Positions 7,150-7,860 of a DNA stretch of 7,860 nucleotides are shown piece after piece. The stretch's first letter is position 1. Each line of letters starts with the position of its first letter. A program made the translations under genes and the position numbers. The notes below the pieces were generated by a model that worked only from the letters and a program-made list of their open reading frames with translations, did not search any database and was not told the DNA's origin. Source of the DNA: Acidobacteriota bacterium (GTDB lineage: Bacteria; Acidobacteriota; Terriglobia; Terriglobales; Acidobacteriaceae). The stretch is taken from assembly GCA_021798655.1 (NCBI GenBank), contig JAJZFE010000192.1:1-7860 (forward strand), read 5' to 3'.

Positions 7150-7178
7150 GTCATAGTCCGCGGCTGGAGCCTGCACAA
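7150..7178 (-). promoter_or_regulatory. Tentative promoter for the lipoprotein
   Basis: On the minus strand TTGTGC (7178-7173) and TATGAC (7155-7150) are separated by 17 bases, giving a predicted start near 7143 and a leader of about 78 bases. Both hexamers match the sigma-70 consensus only partly, and TATATC just downstream is an alternative -10. This is a weak pattern match. Confidence 0.25.
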
Positions 7179-7201
7179 GCGAAATCAATGCGATCCGAGG
7201 G

Positions 7202-7221
7202 AATTTCGTCTAATTTCGTCT
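7202..7221. repeat. Perfect tandem repeat AATTTCGTCT x2 in the divergent promoter region
   Basis: AATTTCGTCT occurs twice with no spacer, so the period is 10 bases, about one helical turn. An inverted CGAAAT at 7180-7185 matches the ATTTCG core of both copies (7203-7208 and 7213-7218). The repeats lie between the divergent lipoprotein and regulator genes, 89 bases before the regulator start and just upstream of the tentative lipoprotein promoter. Direct repeats on one face of the helix suit a regulator binding cooperatively; the divergent regulator is the natural candidate. Confidence 0.5.
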
Positions 7222-7309
7222 CGCAGGAGTCGGTCGTAATGAGGTGGTGCTAGAGTATTGCGGTATCCCGCTGCTGCTTCGGAGCTCCTCGGAATCCAGG
7301 TACGATCCG

Positions 7310-7860
7310 ATGTCCTTTCCGCATGATGCCAATCCGGCTGCTTCCCTGTCGTCGCCCGCGCGGCTCGACTCCTGGAAGGAGATCGCTGCGTACTTTGACC
7401 GCGATGTTCGGACGGTGCAGCTGTGGGAGAAGCGTGAGGCTCTGCCGGTGCACCGTCATGAGCACAGCGCGCGCTCCAGCGTGTATGCGTTTGCGCCCGA
7501 GCTGGATCGCTGGCGGAGCACGCGTCAGTCGGCCAGGGCGCAGGCCGCCTCGATTGCCCCGGAGATGGCAGAGCCTGTGGCTGGGCCGGTGCCGATTGCG
7601 GCTGCGGCGGGCTCGGGTCGCTGGCGTGCACGGCTGATGGTGGCTGCGGCGGTGCTGGCGGCTGCAGGCCTGGCGTTTGCGGGGCTTCATCACCGTTCGG
7701 CCGCAGCGGTGTCGATGCCGCCGACACAGGTGCCACCGCCGACGCCGCCGATGGTGGCGGTGTTGCCGTTTGAGGACCTTTCGGGTGCCCATCCGGCGGA
7801 GCTGTGGGTGGACGGGCTGACCGATGACCTGATCACCGATCTGGGTCGCGCGCCGGGGTT
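7310..7860 (+). CDS. Membrane-anchored one-component regulator: MerR/excisionase-like HTH, TM helix, FlgO/TolB-like domain (5' part)
   Basis: The frame from the ATG at 7310 stays open to the right edge, giving 183 residues. Residues about 20-70 form a helix-turn-helix unit (SWKEIAAYFDRD, RTVQLWEKRE, LPVHRHEH) ending in SSVYAFAPELDRW, typical of MerR/AlpA-like DNA-binding domains that recur in acidobacterial regulators. Residues about 108-126 are a hydrophobic helix after a basic RWRAR, so the DNA-binding part should be cytoplasmic. A Pro-rich linker (about 137-147) leads to VAVLPFEDLSG and WVDGLTDDLITDLGR, the opening of the FlgO/TolB-N-like domain that in related proteins precedes TPR repeats. 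The logic resembles CadC/ToxR regulators: a periplasmic sensor joined directly to a DNA-binding domain. A weak AGG lies 9 bases before the ATG; in-frame GTGs at 7244 and 7247 are possible but would add unconserved residues. The C-terminal part lies outside the window. It is divergent from the lipoprotein gene, which it may regulate. Confidence 0.88.
   Translation, partial: MSFPHDANPAASLSSPARLDSWKEIAAYFDRDVRTVQLWEKREALPVHRHEHSARSSVYAFAPELDRWRSTRQSARAQAASIAPEMAEPVAGPVPIAAAAGSGRWRARLMVAAAVLAAAGLAFAGLHHRSAAAVSMPPTQVPPPTPPMVAVLPFEDLSGAHPAELWVDGLTDDLITDLGRAPG

Noticed and set aside
7066..7188. N-terminal extension of the lipoprotein to an ATG at 7188
   Set aside because: It would place 41 residues before the lipoprotein signal sequence and lacks the strong AGAAGG found before 7065.
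7246..7261. Possible sigma-54 promoter (GG...TTGC) before the regulator
   Set aside because: The GG and GC doublets are separated by 12 bases, where sigma-54 promoters need 10, and the remaining consensus is poor.
7185..7792. Two minus-strand open frames opposite the membrane regulator
   Set aside because: Their Pro/Arg/His-rich translations are antisense shadows of the HTH-TM-AVLPFEDLSG frame on the plus strand.

Overview
The window is GC-rich, densely coding DNA that looks like a soil acidobacterium of the Terriglobales type (Granulicella, Edaphobacter or Terriglobus relatives). This assignment is inferred from protein architecture. The two clearest signs are a large lipoprotein made of AIDxxGNVWVxN beta-propeller repeats followed by an Ig-like segment and tandem glycine-rich beta modules, and a membrane-anchored regulator with a SWKEIAAY / RTVQLWEKRE helix-turn-helix in front of an AVLPFEDLSG domain. 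No marker gene is present to fix the taxon.

Layout from left to right. (1) Bases 1-1138, minus strand: the first 379 residues of a YjgC/YrhE-type formate dehydrogenase alpha subunit, carrying ligands for five iron-sulfur clusters and running off the left edge. (2) Bases 1139-1625: a non-coding divergent region of about 490 bases with a small AT-rich island, an extended -10 candidate, an overlapping GTGCAA-N5-TTGCAC inverted repeat, and an apparent long leader for the next gene. (3) Bases 1626-3152, plus strand: an RhlE-type DEAD-box RNA helicase with a TTG start, a DEVD variant of motif II and an Arg/Gly-rich tail. (4) Bases 3168-3214: a perfect hairpin between convergent genes, probably stopping transcription from both sides. 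(5) Bases 3235-7065, minus strand: a 1276-residue lipoprotein, probably exported to the cell surface. (6) Bases 7066-7309: a divergent promoter region containing a perfect tandem 10-base repeat. (7) Bases 7310 to the right edge, plus strand: the start of a transmembrane one-component regulator.

The genes do not form one pathway. The closest functional link is between the last two: the membrane regulator and the lipoprotein are divergently transcribed from a shared 244-base region with operator-like repeats, so the regulator may control the lipoprotein. The helicase and the formate dehydrogenase likewise share a divergent upstream region, but nothing ties their functions together.

I see no mobile element, CRISPR array, phage gene, tRNA or rRNA. 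I also see no clear case for a wholly new multi-gene system. The most unusual parts are the modular lipoprotein with its uncharacterised C-terminal repeats, its divergent membrane regulator, and the helicase leader.
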